Assembly (NCBI GenBank): GCA_014607495.2 | Contig: CP053149.1 | Span: forward strand, 11,358,120-11,422,119 | DNA from: Carposina sasakii | Taxonomy: Eukaryota > Arthropoda > Insecta > Lepidoptera > Carposinidae | Length of the DNA stretch: 64,000 nucleotides | Direction: 5' to 3' | Shown: positions 45,401-57,715 of the stretch, piece by piece | Layout: each line of letters begins with the position of its first letter | How positions within the stretch are numbered: the stretch's first letter is position 1 | Translations under genes and position numbers: made by a program | The notes under the pieces: generated by a model | The model's input: only the letters and a program-made list of their open reading frames with translations | Database searches by the model: none | Told to the model about the DNA's origin: nothing

Positions 45401-48400
45401 TTTTACTATGTTCTAATTAGTACATACAGTTACGTCAAATGAAGAATCATAGAAATTAATTCAAAACAATTATGCTTTTATTCAGTTTGAAGTCGTATTT
45501 TGCCACAAATTCACAATATTATAAAACTTTTAACTAGTACTTATCGAAAATAGGATAAGCCATCCTTTTTTAACGTAGTTAGAGTATTATTTTTGCACTT
45601 TTTTACGCAGAACTTGGGCATGTCGATAACGTGGCGCGCGCAACTGTGCTTAGAGTGTATTTAAGCACAGTTTGAACATTTTTAGCGTTGGTAAGGTATC
45701 TTGGGTATTCTAAATCAATGTGTATATGACATAATATACCGAATATATATTTTGATTTCTAATAATTAACATATCAACACACACCTCTTATAATAGCAAT
45801 TATCGTATAAATAAAGCCGGAACTACATGACATAACATAGCGCTATTGAAAAATAAATTGCATTCGCTATCAATGCCCCCACAAAACCGGAAAGGCAAAT
45901 AAAGCGGCGCGGCGGTCATATAAACAAACATTAATCAACTGCTCCATCAATGGGTCAAGTCATCCTTGCTCATAGCTATTAGAGTGTGAATAAATCAAGA
46001 TGTCTATATTTCTGGCGATGCTCATCAAGAACATGATTCAAATTAGGAAGACACCGAAGGTGAGCGAGTTCCGCTCACGAGCCTCGTGAACTCATCAAGT
46101 GAAGGGTCGCTTATACACGGCGATGCAATACAATATTACTGTTGCTACACAGGTGGTATAAAAGTAAACGTCCAAGTATCAATAGGATTATGAAGACCTT
46201 CATGTCTAGACGTATTACAAAAATGTTGATGTGACGAAATTAGTTTATTTAAGAATCGAGTTACAACATTTTGAATTCGCACAGCTACCACGGTAGCTAA
46301 TTATTGTGATTAGGTAAATAACGTGCGGCCTTAGAGCTTTTCAACAAAGATTTTTTATTGTAATTTATAAAAGAGAGATCTCATTTACACCTAGCCCCTT
46401 GATTGATTAATGTGGTGTATATCAAAAGTATAAATGCCTTGCGCTTTTAGTGGTTTTGTATGTTTTAGGAATGACCATTGCTTCATCACAATATGCATAA
46501 AAACTTAATTTAGTAAATATTGGAAACGTGTACCTACATATAAATGTCAAAGGCAATATGTGTAGTTATATCTAAAGCTAATGCATCTCGCCTCCGCAAA
46601 ATTTGCAAATCATTCACATTTCACAGGTCAATGTATACCAGTGGATACTTAGCCATAATAATTACCTATACAACCAACTCTGATAGATGCGAAACGGTAG
46701 CCAATTATTGAAAAGATCAAGTCACATTTTACGTCCCTTTTGTGTACCTACTTGACAATAATGGGACAATGTATGTATGCATTTTTACCCGACTGCGCGA
46801 CGCAAAGGAGTGGTATTGTGTTTAACAGCCTATGTATATATGTATGTTTGTATGTTCCTTTGATGCACTATACAGACTGGAGAATGGTTGTTACGCAACA
46901 AAAATGTTGAGAGAAAACTAAAAATGATTTTTAAATACCTATTCAACGATACCCCACTCGATATAGTTTGTTGACTTAAATTTTTTTCATTTTCACAAAA
47001 TGGCGTCCAGTAGTCGCCATATTGGATTTTCACTAACGTCATGTCTTTAGTGACACTCCCCGAACTAAGAGGAATCGATTGACGTATGAATCATAAAAAT
47101 CGGCCGAGGCGTTTGGTCTGTGTAGTGCTTCAAACATTCTACATACATACATAGGCTGTTAAACACAATACAAACACAATATCACTCCTTTGCGTCGCGC
47201 AGTCGGGTAAAAATATTATAGAATACCTTTATCAACGCAATAGTACCCAAAACAATGATTTTTGGAATTTTTGTCTGTTTGTCTGTGCGTTTGTGCACGC
47301 TAATCTCAAGAACGGCTGAACCGATTTCGATGCAGTTTTCAGGAATATACATATTGTGACAGGTCCCACTTAACATAATACTACTACTACTACATAATAG
47401 GCTACTTTTTATCCCGGGAAAATGTTTTTATCCTGGGTAATTTCGATATCTTGTTTTTTTTTTCTGTAGTCCACGCGGACGGAGTTGCGGACGTCCACTA
47501 GTAAAAAAATATGAAAAGATCTTACTTAATAATAAAAGGTATTTCCAAAAGTACTTGTAAATGTGGAAATAACTGTAAATTGGTGTTAAGATAAAAATAA
47601 GGAAGACTTATGCACGAGGTATTTTTTATCACAAGAAAGATCGACAATTTGACGAAAATTTTTAGTTCTTTCGCGGAAAACATTTAGTCGTTTATAAAGG
47701 CTGTACTTACTTTTTATAAACATCATAGAGTTTCCCCATAACGACATTCTTGTTTTTCCCCTTAGTCAGCAATAACATTAAGCTGCAAAGTATCAGTTTT
47801 TGCTGCAACGGGAAAGCATCTTCAACGTCCTCATCGATCTTTCTAGAACCGCCGTACACGTCATTCAGGACCTCTAGAACTTGCTTCAGCTCGACCGTCA
47901 CAGTGGAGTCTTTCATCATGGAGTCTAAACACCGGTTTTCCGCGAACTTGCTCCGTCTTGCTAGTTCTATCACACGCCGGCCGATGTCTAGTGCTCTGCG
48001 CATATCTCCCGATACAGCCGCGATTTTGGCTAAACAAAAAATATGAAAATTCCATGAGTCAGGACAGACTTAAGAACATTAAGTCAATCAGAATGGGCAT
48101 TGACAGGTTATCCTCTGCCGGTCTTTTCAAAATTAGTGATTATCTTATGACACGAAACTAGGTACGTAAAAAGAAACAACTTTCACTATGGGAACTACTG
48201 CGAAATAGTGAAAAAAATCCTCTATGGTAGCACTGCAGAATCACTAGGCAATGCGTTAAGGTGCTGCCACACTGCTGTTAAAATATATTTACAAACGTTA
48301 GTAAACATTTGTTAAGAAACATACGATCACAATGTTAGAAAATTTTTTCATGTTAGATAATGCTAGTAAACATTTCTAAACTAGTTAACAAATCGTAAAG

Positions 48401-51400
48401 TAAAATAAAAGCTAATCCAATGAGCAAATTTCTTCCATTTTCGCGTAGACCGCCTCAGAACGTGAATCTAAATTGCGAGCAAGTCGATTTTTCTAATGTT
48501 ATACTTAAATGTTTGTAAACATTTTCCATCAGTGTATAAGTAGGAGCACTTAAAACATTTAACAATTCCTAACAGAATGTAACAATTACTTACTTTTGTT
48601 AGTAAATGGATTAGTGTTAGAAAATGTTTGTAAACAACAGTGTGGCAGCACCTTTAGCAAAAATTGTACAATATTACCTGATTGCTTGTTAAATTCATAT
48701 TACTTGCGTAACATGCATCAGAAATTATAAAATAATTTGTAAATTAACGCGAATGTTGTACAATTTTCGCTGTCGCATCGCTACTGCATTGCTTTTGTAA
48801 CATACCTAATCAGGTCACAAAATACTCCTACTTGGGTAAGTCACCGATAAGTGCGTGAATAATTTTTTGCTTTTGATCAATATGTAGGATGTGTAGTGTA
48901 GTGTCCCGTTCAAGCAAATTATAATAATCGACATCATCGTAAATGACAGCCATATAATAGTGAACCAACACAATATTATCAGGACTCGTTGTTTATGATA
49001 TGTATACAGTTGACTGGAATATCTATCTACCTATCCTAATGCACTTTTACGTTAGTGTCTATGTAATTTGTAAACACTTAATATATTCTCTACCTTAAAG
49101 GCCTTCTACAGATGGCGCAAATGTAGCTATAACTGCGCAAATTGATTGTCTTGTACTACAACTAATTTTAGCAGTCAATGTTTTAGGAGTCATCTTGTCA
49201 CTACTGCACCTTAAATTGCCTAATCGGGACACAAATCTGACACTAGGCACGACCATTACAAGCGAGTCTTTTAGCATTTACACGCTATTAACCTACGCCC
49301 GAACATTAACCGCTTAACGACGAATGGATATAAAATATAGCCATATATCATACATATTTATGTATATTACATACCTACGAGCTAATACATAGTTGCCATA
49401 TTCAAAAATGAATATTGGCAACCCACGCCAAATTGTGCCCAATAACTGAAACCACAACAATTCCATCCTTACGGTTTACGGCCACTAAATTTGTGACAAT
49501 GTTAAAAGCTTCAGCCAGATTGAGCAATATATAAAGTCGTAAAATAGATTCAAAATTAACTTTAACCTAAAATAATCTTTGAATCAAGTGCCTTTGGTAT
49601 GTACCAACGTATGTTACGAACACATACACACGCATTACATCAATAATAACTATAGGACGACCACCCAAAGTGATCTGTGACGATAATGAAACAGCCTAAG
49701 CGATACCTTCCAGGGGAAATTATCTTCTACACTATCTCAATATTTTTAAAGAAATTAGTGGGACAGCATGGTGAACTTACGACTCCTAGTAATAAATGCA
49801 TGACTTGGCCTTAGTCAGGACCCATAAATAATGGAACTGAGGCAACTCAACTTCTCGAAAAGAAATCGGAAACATCAAATGGATTTAAAAGCTTCTAAAA
49901 TAAACAATTAAACGTACCTGCCAACAGCTGCAGAGCGACTGGAGAAAACACATTCGTCCTATCTTCTTTGGCCAACACATTGGTGAATATGTTTATAATC
50001 TGTTCTTTGGTGTATGGTGCGAAGTGAAGCGTTTGCGGTCGCAGCGAGCACTTCGCTTGGAGCCGCGGCAGACTTCGCTCCGTCAAGTCCAGGGCGTTGG
50101 CTATGCCTATCAACACCAACCGGGAGTTGGCCAACGCTGGCCATTCGAATATTGTGTACAATACCGATTGACGCTTGCTATCCAATTGGTCGATCTCGTC
50201 TAGGACTAGTAAACTGAAAAGAGAGTTTTTATATTAATTAAGTATTTAGTTATTTGCATTTTAGGTTCTCTAAATTATTTTCGTTACTTAATTTTATGTC
50301 TCCCTTTACATACACTTCATACTTTCGCTGCTGGCTTTTATATAATAACGAAAGCATGATCGACGACAAAAAAATAAACACGACAAGGAATACCCTTATA
50401 CAAATATGTATAAGAAAAGTAAAAGTGACGTCCTCGCAAATTACTAAGTTACTGTCATTTGCGGTTATAAACATATAAAAGATTTATAAGTAAAATGGAA
50501 GCGGTAATTTGCAAGTCCCATAATAGCAAACTATACCAATTGAGATTATTTATTACTCAACATATGAAGTTCCAGTAAAAACATTTCTATCTTTGTTTTC
50601 AAGTTGGATACTTACATCATTTTATGTTTTTTGTTCAGGTATTTTTCGATGGAGTTGAGGCAAGCCTTTTCCGTTGTACCCGTTAACTGTAGTTCTTTAC
50701 ATATTCTATTGTAAATGCTCGTAGCCGATTTCATCATCGTGCAGTTTACGTATACTTGTTTGTAACCTTCTTGTATCAGTTTACGTACGCCTTTACTTAC
50801 GGGGTTTGTGCCACTTCTGACCAAGTTCTTGTAGGTGGTCTGTAGAAAAAACCCTCTTGTCCCTTATATTAGTATGCATTTCTCACTCCCAGAACATAGA
50901 AGAATCACCTCTAATTAAACAACATTTTTACTACCTATACACGGTGTAAAAAGACAACGATGTTTTTTTAATACCTCGTATTCTTTGTAAGGTTACGAAC
51001 ATTTTCTTCTATGGAACCAACCCTGGGAAACGACAAAAAATTATGAAAAAGTACTGTCATTTTATTGCAAGCAATGTATTCGTTTGATGCAATACTAACA
51101 TTATAACATTTTGACATAGTATCTTTGAAAAAAAAAATGTTTGTTAACCGATTTCAGATGGATTTATGTAAAAAAACGATAATATTAATGTAACTTTGGA
51201 CCTCAATATCTTGGAAACCCGTGGTTTCCCAGGGGTGCTTCCATAGAAAAAAATAATCGTGATGTTCCAAAGAATACGAGGTATTAAAAGAACAAAGTTG
51301 TATTTTTACACCCAGTATAATAACTACTATACTATTTAAAAAGAGATGGTAAAATTCGTCATCCGAGTAATTGACCCGGTAGCTCAGTTGGTAAGAGCAC

Positions 51401-54400
51401 TGACACGGAATGCAGAGGTCGTGGGTTCGAGTCCCACTCGGGTGAAGAATTTTTCCATTTCTTTATTAATAATTTTACCTATATAATATTAGTTAAATAC
51501 TTTCACCTTTACGACAGTAGCCACCAAGTGTCATGCCAGGCAGGGGAATACCTAATCTAGATATTGTATAACACTTCAAGCAAAATCTAACCGTGTTATT
51601 AGAGAAAACCTAAATATTGTTTAAGCTAAACATTGCCTGTAAAATTTAGACAATGTTTAGCTTAAACCATACATTTAGCTGTGAAATGTCATTAAACGCT
51701 GTCTAACTTTGGGCGCGATTTTACACATTTAGCTGTGAAATGTCATTAAACGGTGTCTAACTTTAGACGCGATTTTGCAATAATACCAATAATGTAAATT
51801 TTTACAAAAATCATCTATGCTTAAGTTTATATGGATGTAGAGGTACACTTTTTCTCCATTAAACTTTAACTACTTACACCAAATAAAAAAAAATGATACG
51901 ACGAAGAACCTGCTGTCGTATTTACGTAAAAGCTACATTTTCTGCAAAGATCTAATTATAACGATAGACTTATAATTACCTAAGTGCGAATTATTAGACC
52001 TATAGAACAGCATACTTACGAAATGATTTCTTCCATCTGAAACCATACAGAACCCTACTTCCATTACGGTCCCTGCATATTAAGTAGGTACTAAATCACG
52101 TAATACGAGTACTCGTAAATATAGGTATGTACCACTATGTAGGAACCTAATGGTATTGGAGTCTATCATATCATGTCATTTGTGGGTAGGTGCATACAAT
52201 AATTGCACAACGGTGTAAAATGCCGTGTAATAGTTGTAATGTAACCCCAATAAGACAGGAAAGTTAGTCAACTAGGCACAAATGATATACCCCATGCTTC
52301 CTATGTGTAAACCACTACGCCATGTTCGACTAATGATGTAATTGGTTAGTACCTATTCTTCCCACCTACTTACTATCCTTAAAAAGCAATAAAATTAAGT
52401 TTATGCTACACCAGCCGCTAAACATCTGCGACAAAACAGCTAGCAAACAACTACAAAACATACCGCTATTGAATGCTTGTTAAAAAAATATCTACAAAAA
52501 CGTAAAGAAGCCGGCAGTAAGAGTTAGACACTGTTTAAATATAGACGAAAAGACTTAATTTTTTAGATAAAACTGCCTAACGTGTTGGATATTCATTCAC
52601 GTCCCGTTTATTTCCGTCCCGTGACGAATCCCGGGAGTTATGGAAATTACTTCCTTATCGGATGTCTACGATATACAAAGAACAAACCCTTTCAGTTTTG
52701 GGTTTATATGATCAGGGGTTTAGGCTATGCGTTGATCCGTCAGTCATTCAGGATGTGTTAGTATAGATTATGTACATAGATATGTTGTAGGTACCTAAAA
52801 TATAAGTGCCCCAATTTTCTCATGCGGTGTACTATGGAGGTCAGACTCAAAACCTACCTATCGATCAAACACTAACAGGCAGTAAGTGGCCGGGCACGCC
52901 ACAAGGCTACTGTCATAGGGGAGTTTTTGCCCATAGACACCACGCTGGGCAGGCGGGTTGGCGACCGACGTAATGTACAAGCTAGTTATATTCACCTTTG
53001 GTAATTGCAAAATGTAGGTAAGACTAGCAGTTTTCCCGGTTCCCGGTTGACCGGAAACATACAACGACGCTGACTCCTCCTTATCGAGGTGTTCCACCAG
53101 AAAGCTCTCCAACCAATCAATCTCCTTTTCTCTGCTCGTTAGAGGTTTTAGAGGTTCGGTCTTAATGCTGTAACAAAGAAGCAAGAATGATTTACGATTT
53201 TATTAAGAAGTCTTACCCTAGAATATGGTCCTTAGAGTCGGATCCTTTCTTATAAGTAGGTAATAATTTATTACTTAAGACTGAATAAAATTACAAATTT
53301 AGATATCTATGTCGATAGACGCTATTTTTGGAGCTATTCAGGAATAGTACGATTCTCGTGTCCTCCCACAGTTACATTACATTTGTAACAAAAATGCATA
53401 GGTTTTACCAGTTTAAGTACCTACATACTCGTCGTCGTCGTCAGCCTATTGCAGTCCACTGCTGGACGTAGGCCTCCTCCAGTGTACGCCACATGGCTCG
53501 ATCTCCCGTTTTTGCCATCCAGTCACTACCAGCCGTCCTCTTTAAGTTAGGGATGGTGCGTATTTACGCGACCTGGTTTTAAAACCAGGTTTTTACTTGG
53601 AAGTACGTAAACCAGGTATGGGCCGAAATACGCGGAAGACTTTGAAAGTATTTGCCTTGCAAGTATCGTAGTGATAGTTTGAATCCAAAATTAAACCTTA
53701 GGCTATATCTATTAAGGTGTATAATCGCGCTATGTGAAAGAAAATACTTTCAAAGTAAAAAAGTATTTTTCTGCCAGCGGGATTATAACACGCAGCCTTA
53801 TTGAAATAAGAACAATTTTTCTATGAAATACTTTATTAGGCATCGGCGGCGCCCTGCAACCAGGTACGGGCCGAAATACGTGGAAGACTTTGAAACTATT
53901 TACGTTGCAAGTATCGTAGTGATAAATTAAACCTTAGGCTATATCTATTAAGTTGTATAATCGCGCTAACTGAAAGAAAATACTTTCAAAGTAAAAAGGA
54001 TTTTTTTGCCAGCGGGATTATAACACGCAGCCTTATTGAAATAAGGACTAATTTCTCTGAAATACTTTAGTACCTAGGCATCGGCGCCCGGCAACCCGTG
54101 GAATACTTGAAGGTATTTATTTAATAAAGGTATTTATTTTGTAGCACTATTATGTTCTTTATGTCTAAGAAAACTAGGATAATATTTCTATAAAAACCTT
54201 ATTAACTTGGTACAAGTATTTATTTACAGTAGATACTTTGTACAGCGGACTCGAAATAGTATGAAGCAATCCTGCTGACAGCGCCAAAGCTGCGGCGCTG
54301 GAGTTTCAAAAGTGTGCAAAAGTAGGCAGTCTAATGTAAATTCTGTGCCCGCTGCTGCTAACGGCGCCGGAGCCGTACCCGATTTGGACCTCCAAAAGTG

Positions 54401-56977
54401 CAAAAGTGCAAAAGTGGGCAGTCTAATGGATGTGCTGTGCTCGCTTCTGCTGACGGCGCCGGATCTGTCCCCATTTTAGACCTCCAAAAGTTTGCAAAAG
54501 TGGGCAGTCTAAAGGATGTGCTATGTCCGCTTCTGCTGACGTCGCAAGAACTGTACCCGGTATGGACCTCCAAAAGTGTGCAGGAGTAGGAAGTTTTGTG
54601 GACGTGCTGTGTACTGTGAAACTCTATTTTGGTACATACATACATAGGTACATACTGTAATTAAAACTTCCAACATATGGTACACAAGAGAATGAAGTAT
54701 TTAAAGTATTTCGCCGTCCAATCGCTATAATTACAGTCACGATAAGGATTAATTTCCTACGTATTTAAAAAATACTTCAAAGTATCTGGAAACCTGGTTT
54801 TTAGCCCTGGTACGAATTTATGGACGTACTTTGAAGCCCTGGTACGCAAATCGTCAAGTAAAACCCATGTCTACTTTAAGTCATCGGTCCATCTGGCCGG
54901 AGGGCGCCCAACGCTACGCTTGCCGAGGCGCGGTCTCCATTCGAGAACCCATTTACTCCACCTTCCATCTGTTCTACAACAGATTTGGCCTGCCCACTGC
55001 CACTTCAGTCTGCTACATTTCGAGACTATGTTTGTCACTTTGGTCTTCTGCCGGATAATCTCGTTTCGGACTTGGTCCATTAGTGAGATTCCGAGCATTG
55101 ACCTTTCCATAGCTCTCTGAGTAACATGCAATCGGTGAGCCAGCCCCACCTTCAGGTTCCACGTCTCGGCTCTATAAGTCATGGCTGGTAGAACACACTG
55201 ATCGAACACTTTGGTCTTGAGGCATGGCAAGGATGACTCAAAGATATGACGCAACTTCCCAAACACTGCCCACCCAAGCTGCACTCTTCTGGTGATTTCT
55301 CCCTCGAAGTTGTCTTTACCCAACTGCAATATTTGCCCAAGGTATACATACTTCTGAACAACTTCTAGGGCTACACCTTCGACGGATATCGGCTCAGGGA
55401 TGATGTGTAGATTGAACATTACCTTAGTCTTGTCTAGGTTCATCCCGAGTCCCACACGCCTCGAGGCAGCATTGAGACTAGATAACATTTTTTGTAGGTC
55501 CTGCAGCGATTCAGCCATCAAAACTATATCGTCTGCAAAGGGGCCTCCTTATTACCTAACTAGCAAACGCAAAATATATTACGTCACCCTGTCTCACACC
55601 TCGGAGTAATTGGATCGGTCTTGTTTGGTGGGTTTGGACTTGAACGGACATGGTTGCCATTTGGTAGATATTTCTCAGCACCTCCACATATCACCAGTCG
55701 ATTTGGCATCGCTGCAAGGATTCCAAAACGGCCCAGGTTTCGATGGAGTCGAAGGTTTTCTCGTAGTCCACAAAATCCATACATTATACTCCTTATACTT
55801 CCTTATAACCTGCCGTACAGTATGGATGTGGTCCACTCCTTAACGAGGCGAGTGTTCCAGCTTCGGAGGTCGCGTCTCAGCGTCTCACCATGCTCCTGAT
55901 CTTTATGCTGAGCGACTGGAGATCTCGCAAAGCATCCTCTGGCGATTCCCGTCTAAGTCGCATCACTCCCAGGGTCTTGCTAGATAGTTTGGACTTCTTA
56001 TCTGGTCGCCTTTTCCGAAAGTGCCTTGTTCCCACTTCGCTTACAACCCCGATTATTCCTTGTAACAGTCCTCGTCAACACTTGCCGGAGTTTCCAGGGC
56101 AGCAAATCGATTTTGCAATTCCAGTTGGAACGCATCATGTCCTGCTTGGGGCAAATTGGGACGGAGAACTTGCCTTACCATGCGGCTCCTTTCAAGCTTG
56201 AAGTCGATATTTAGGGTACCTTTGTTACCTACATACTACGATATACATATTAACTCTTATTACTGATATCTTGATAGACCTCTAACATATCTTTATACTT
56301 TTATAATATCGTGGAGTTCAGCTTACAGAACTGTACTTTTGGCACGTAATTCAATAAAAAACCTACCTTAATTTTTCTTTTAAATTTATATCATCAATTT
56401 CTTTATTCTCACATTTCAATATCTTCGGCGGGGAACATGTATCTGTAAATATAAAATTCCTCGTTATTTTACTACAACATTTAACAGGTAAGGTTTTTAT
56501 AGGCTGTTTTTCCAAATAACTTTTGAATAAAAACTTCAAGATCGAAGTAACCCCAGATATTACAGAGTAAATTCTACCTTATACCTACTTAACTGAATTT
56601 TCCGCCATAAAACTTTCCTAGTAAAAATACGTCTCATTATTATGAGTATTTGTTAAAAATAATTTTAAAAAATTTAAAACGGTAAAAAATTGTATCTTAC
56701 GTTCACTTAAATCTGTATTTTCCTTAGCACTTCTTTTCGAAGCACCACGTTTAGATTTCACCGTATCATGTCCTCGTTCATTTTTTAAATCAGATTTTCC
56801 TATTTTAATATTTATGTGTACGTTTTTTCGCGATTTAAATGGGATAGAAGTTTGAATTGCTGCCATCTGTAAAAGAAAAATTATGAATAATTAAACAATT
56901 TATACTAGGAATAACAAGTGAATGTTAGGCAAAATAATTATGTTATGTACCTTTTTAATAATCATAATATTCTCCAT
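42441..56977 (-). CDS. Cdc6: DNA replication licensing factor Cdc6
   Basis: Exons in phase (high to low): 56977-56951, 56866-56701, 56442-56367, 53167-52996, 50839-50616, 50213-49918, 48029-47711 and 42648-42441, giving 495 residues; the first 9-codon exon is tentative, and ATG 56866 also works. AAA+ ATPase of the Orc1/Cdc6 type: Walker A GQPGTGKT at 129, Walker B LLVLDEID around 227, sensor 1 GIAN, and sensor 2 GDMRRALD near 330. A C-terminal winged helix follows (FPLQQKLILCSLMLLL ... LCGLLESRG ... ALKDKPLMNAVM). Cdc6 loads MCM helicase on origins with ORC and Cdt1 in the nucleus in G1. The N-terminus has a KEN box (KENTD) and a CDK site (SPPK), matching cell-cycle control by APC/C-Cdh1 and CDK. 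The N-terminal tail is short. The last exon is strikingly GC-rich. Confidence 0.95.
42649..44430. other. Cdc6 intron, first part
   Basis: AT-rich intron sequence. No coding or repeat feature that I can support. Confidence 0.4.
44431..44461. repeat. Pentanucleotide microsatellite (TATCT)n
   Basis: Five to six tandem CTTAT/TATCT units, next to a SINE. Confidence 0.85.
44508..44616 (+). mobile_element. tRNA-derived SINE, copy 3
   Basis: tRNA-like core at 44508-44580 (GGTGGCTTAGTGG, GGGTTCGATTCCCAC), tail TTCCATTTTCTTTATTAATA. The leader seen in copies 1, 2 and 4 is missing. Confidence 0.8.
44948..45320. mobile_element. CAGGGTG-ended MITE, inverse of 30869 copy
   Basis: CAGGGTGATTTTTGGTCGTC to AAACACCCTG with TA on both sides. 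Confidence 0.75.
45321..46781. other. Cdc6 intron, AT-rich
   Basis: Nothing recognised beyond scattered short inverted motifs such as TGTGCTTAGAG..TTAAGCACA near 45645-45670. Confidence 0.4.
46782..47213. mobile_element. MITE with ACCCGACTGCGCGACGC ends
   Basis: The arm TTTTTACCCGACTGCGCGAC, then GCAAAGGAGTG and TTAACAGCCTATGTAT, is mirrored at the right end (CATAGGCTGTTAAACAC to GTCGGGTAAAAA), about 50 bp per arm. The interior is non-coding. Confidence 0.8.
47270..47505 (-). repeat. Partial copy of the repeat at 20110-21078
   Basis: Shares GTGCGTTTGTGCACGCTAAT, ATTGTGACAGGTCCCACTTA and GTAGTCCACGCGGACGGAGT with 20885-21078. It lacks the 115-bp tandem units. Confidence 0.75.
48259..48653. 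mobile_element. PIF/Harbinger-like MITE with TTA duplication
   Basis: Ends AGGTGCTGCCACACTG and CAGTGTGGCAGCACCT, flanked by TTA (48256-48258 and 48654-48656). GTTTGTAAACA motifs recur inside both arms. Confidence 0.8.
48660..48815. mobile_element. Diverged relative of the 9542-9723 MITE
   Basis: AAAATTGTACAATATTACCT, GATTGCTTGTTAAATTC and the right end CTAATCAGG correspond to 9580-9720. It abuts the preceding MITE. Confidence 0.5.
48816..49917. other. Cdc6 intron, AT-rich
   Basis: No feature supported. Confidence 0.4.
50940..51315. mobile_element. MITE related to 10248-10957
   Basis: The left end GGTGTAAAAAGACAACG and the right end TTTTTACACCCAG enclose AATACCTCGTATT and its inverse; TA on both sides. 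Confidence 0.7.
51340..51478 (+). mobile_element. tRNA-derived SINE, copy 4
   Basis: Part of the leader (GAGATGGTAAAATTCGTCAT) plus the best-preserved tRNA-like core (51373-51445): TAGCTCAGTTGGTAAGAGC has a full D-arm, and GTGGGTTCGAGTCCCAC is a perfect T-arm. The usual tail follows. Confidence 0.8.
51479..52860. other. Cdc6 intron
   Basis: About 51640-51770 holds two copies of ACATTTAGCTGTGAAATGTC about 50 bp apart and inverse pairs of TTTAGACAATG-like motifs, likely an old MITE. The rest is AT-rich. Confidence 0.4.
52865..52990 (-). repeat. RTE 3'-end related fragment next to a Cdc6 exon
   Basis: CACGCTGGGCAGGCGGGTTG and GACCGACG match 21215-21250. It ends within about 10 bp of the splice donor of the Walker A exon. 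Confidence 0.55.
53548..54873. mobile_element. hAT-like non-autonomous element, uninterrupted copy
   Basis: TAGGGATGG to CATGTCTA, flanked by CTTTAAGT (53540-53547 and 54874-54881), an 8-bp duplication of RTE sequence. It includes a partial internal duplication (a second GGTACGGGCCGAAATACG block at about 53862) and the 86-bp tandem array at 54240-54620. Confidence 0.85.
54871..55521 (-). pseudogene. RTE reverse transcriptase C-terminal fragment
   Basis: A 216-codon open stretch, part of the split RTE copy: LMAESLQDLQKMLSSL, NLDKTKVMFN, VYLGQILQLGKDN, LPAMTYRAETWNLKV, RLKWQWAGQI and GKRSVGRPPARWTDDLK. The 3' continuation is 1.3 kb away on the other side of the hAT-like insertion, and the upstream RT motifs are separated by a deletion junction. 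Confidence 0.8.
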
Positions 56978-57715
56978 GTCTCTGTCATTAAACTACTTGG
57001 GGAGGTATTTTAAATTAATAAATACAAATATTTATTGGAAATTATTATATTATTTTCAACCTTTTTCTTATTCTAAAACTTAAATTAGTAAAAATAATTA
57101 TGCACTAGAGCATTAAAATTACAATATACTTACTTACATAATATAATAATCAAAGCTCTAAAACAAAATAACACATTTCATACCTTCCATAGTAATAAAA
57201 GCAATCTACATAAATAAGTATCATAGGGACAGTCCACTTGTATATATATATTTAACACACATTCAATATTTACTGTTCTTTATGAAAAAAACTTGAGAAA
57301 ACCAAATTAAACATTGATTTATTTCATTAATGGCACAAAACAGCCAATTAAAAAATATATAAACAGTAAAATTTATACATATGACAAAATATTTTTATTT
57401 AAAATATCTAACATAATAATAATAATATAGATTTCAACACATAATATGAAATACAACTAAATTGGGCAATATTTTGCCCTACAGACTTGCAGTCCTTTGC
57501 TTGGAATAAAATTTAATTTGTACTGCCTGCCAAGAGAAACTACACAGGTTTAATGGCTTATGTAACATTTTCATAGGAATAAAAAAAGTTACTTTACAGA
57601 CAATAATTATGCAAAATTCAATGACAGTAACATTTAGGACCACAAGCCTAATAGCATACCTAAATTTAAATATACAACTCACAAATCTTACAAAATACTA
57701 AAGATACAACTTGTA
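56978..57715 (-). other. Spacer between Cdc6 and the Psc-like gene
   Basis: Holds the 3' UTR of the Psc-like gene (AATAAA on the minus strand near 57310-57316) and, within the remaining 330 bp, presumably the Cdc6 promoter. No initiator or E2F site stands out. Confidence 0.45.

Larger units (their letters stand above)
53430..56215 (-). mobile_element. RTE-type LINE pseudogene, split by a hAT-like element
   Basis: The C-terminal piece is at 53430-53547 (WRTLEEAYVQQWTAIG, then a CGT-repeat tail), the rest at 54874-56215. Recognisable parts in order on the minus strand: SKTLGVMRLRRESPEDALRD, FVDYEKTFDSIETWAVLESL, LLRGVRQGDV, FADDIVLMAESLQDLQ and QRAMERSMLGISLMDQ. Frameshifts, stops and a deletion between GVRQGDV and FADDIV make it non-functional. 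It lies in the third Cdc6 intron. Confidence 0.85.

Noticed and set aside
51373..51445. Functional tRNA gene
   Set aside because: D- and T-arms are good, but the anticodon stem does not pair well and the flanks match four other SINE copies.
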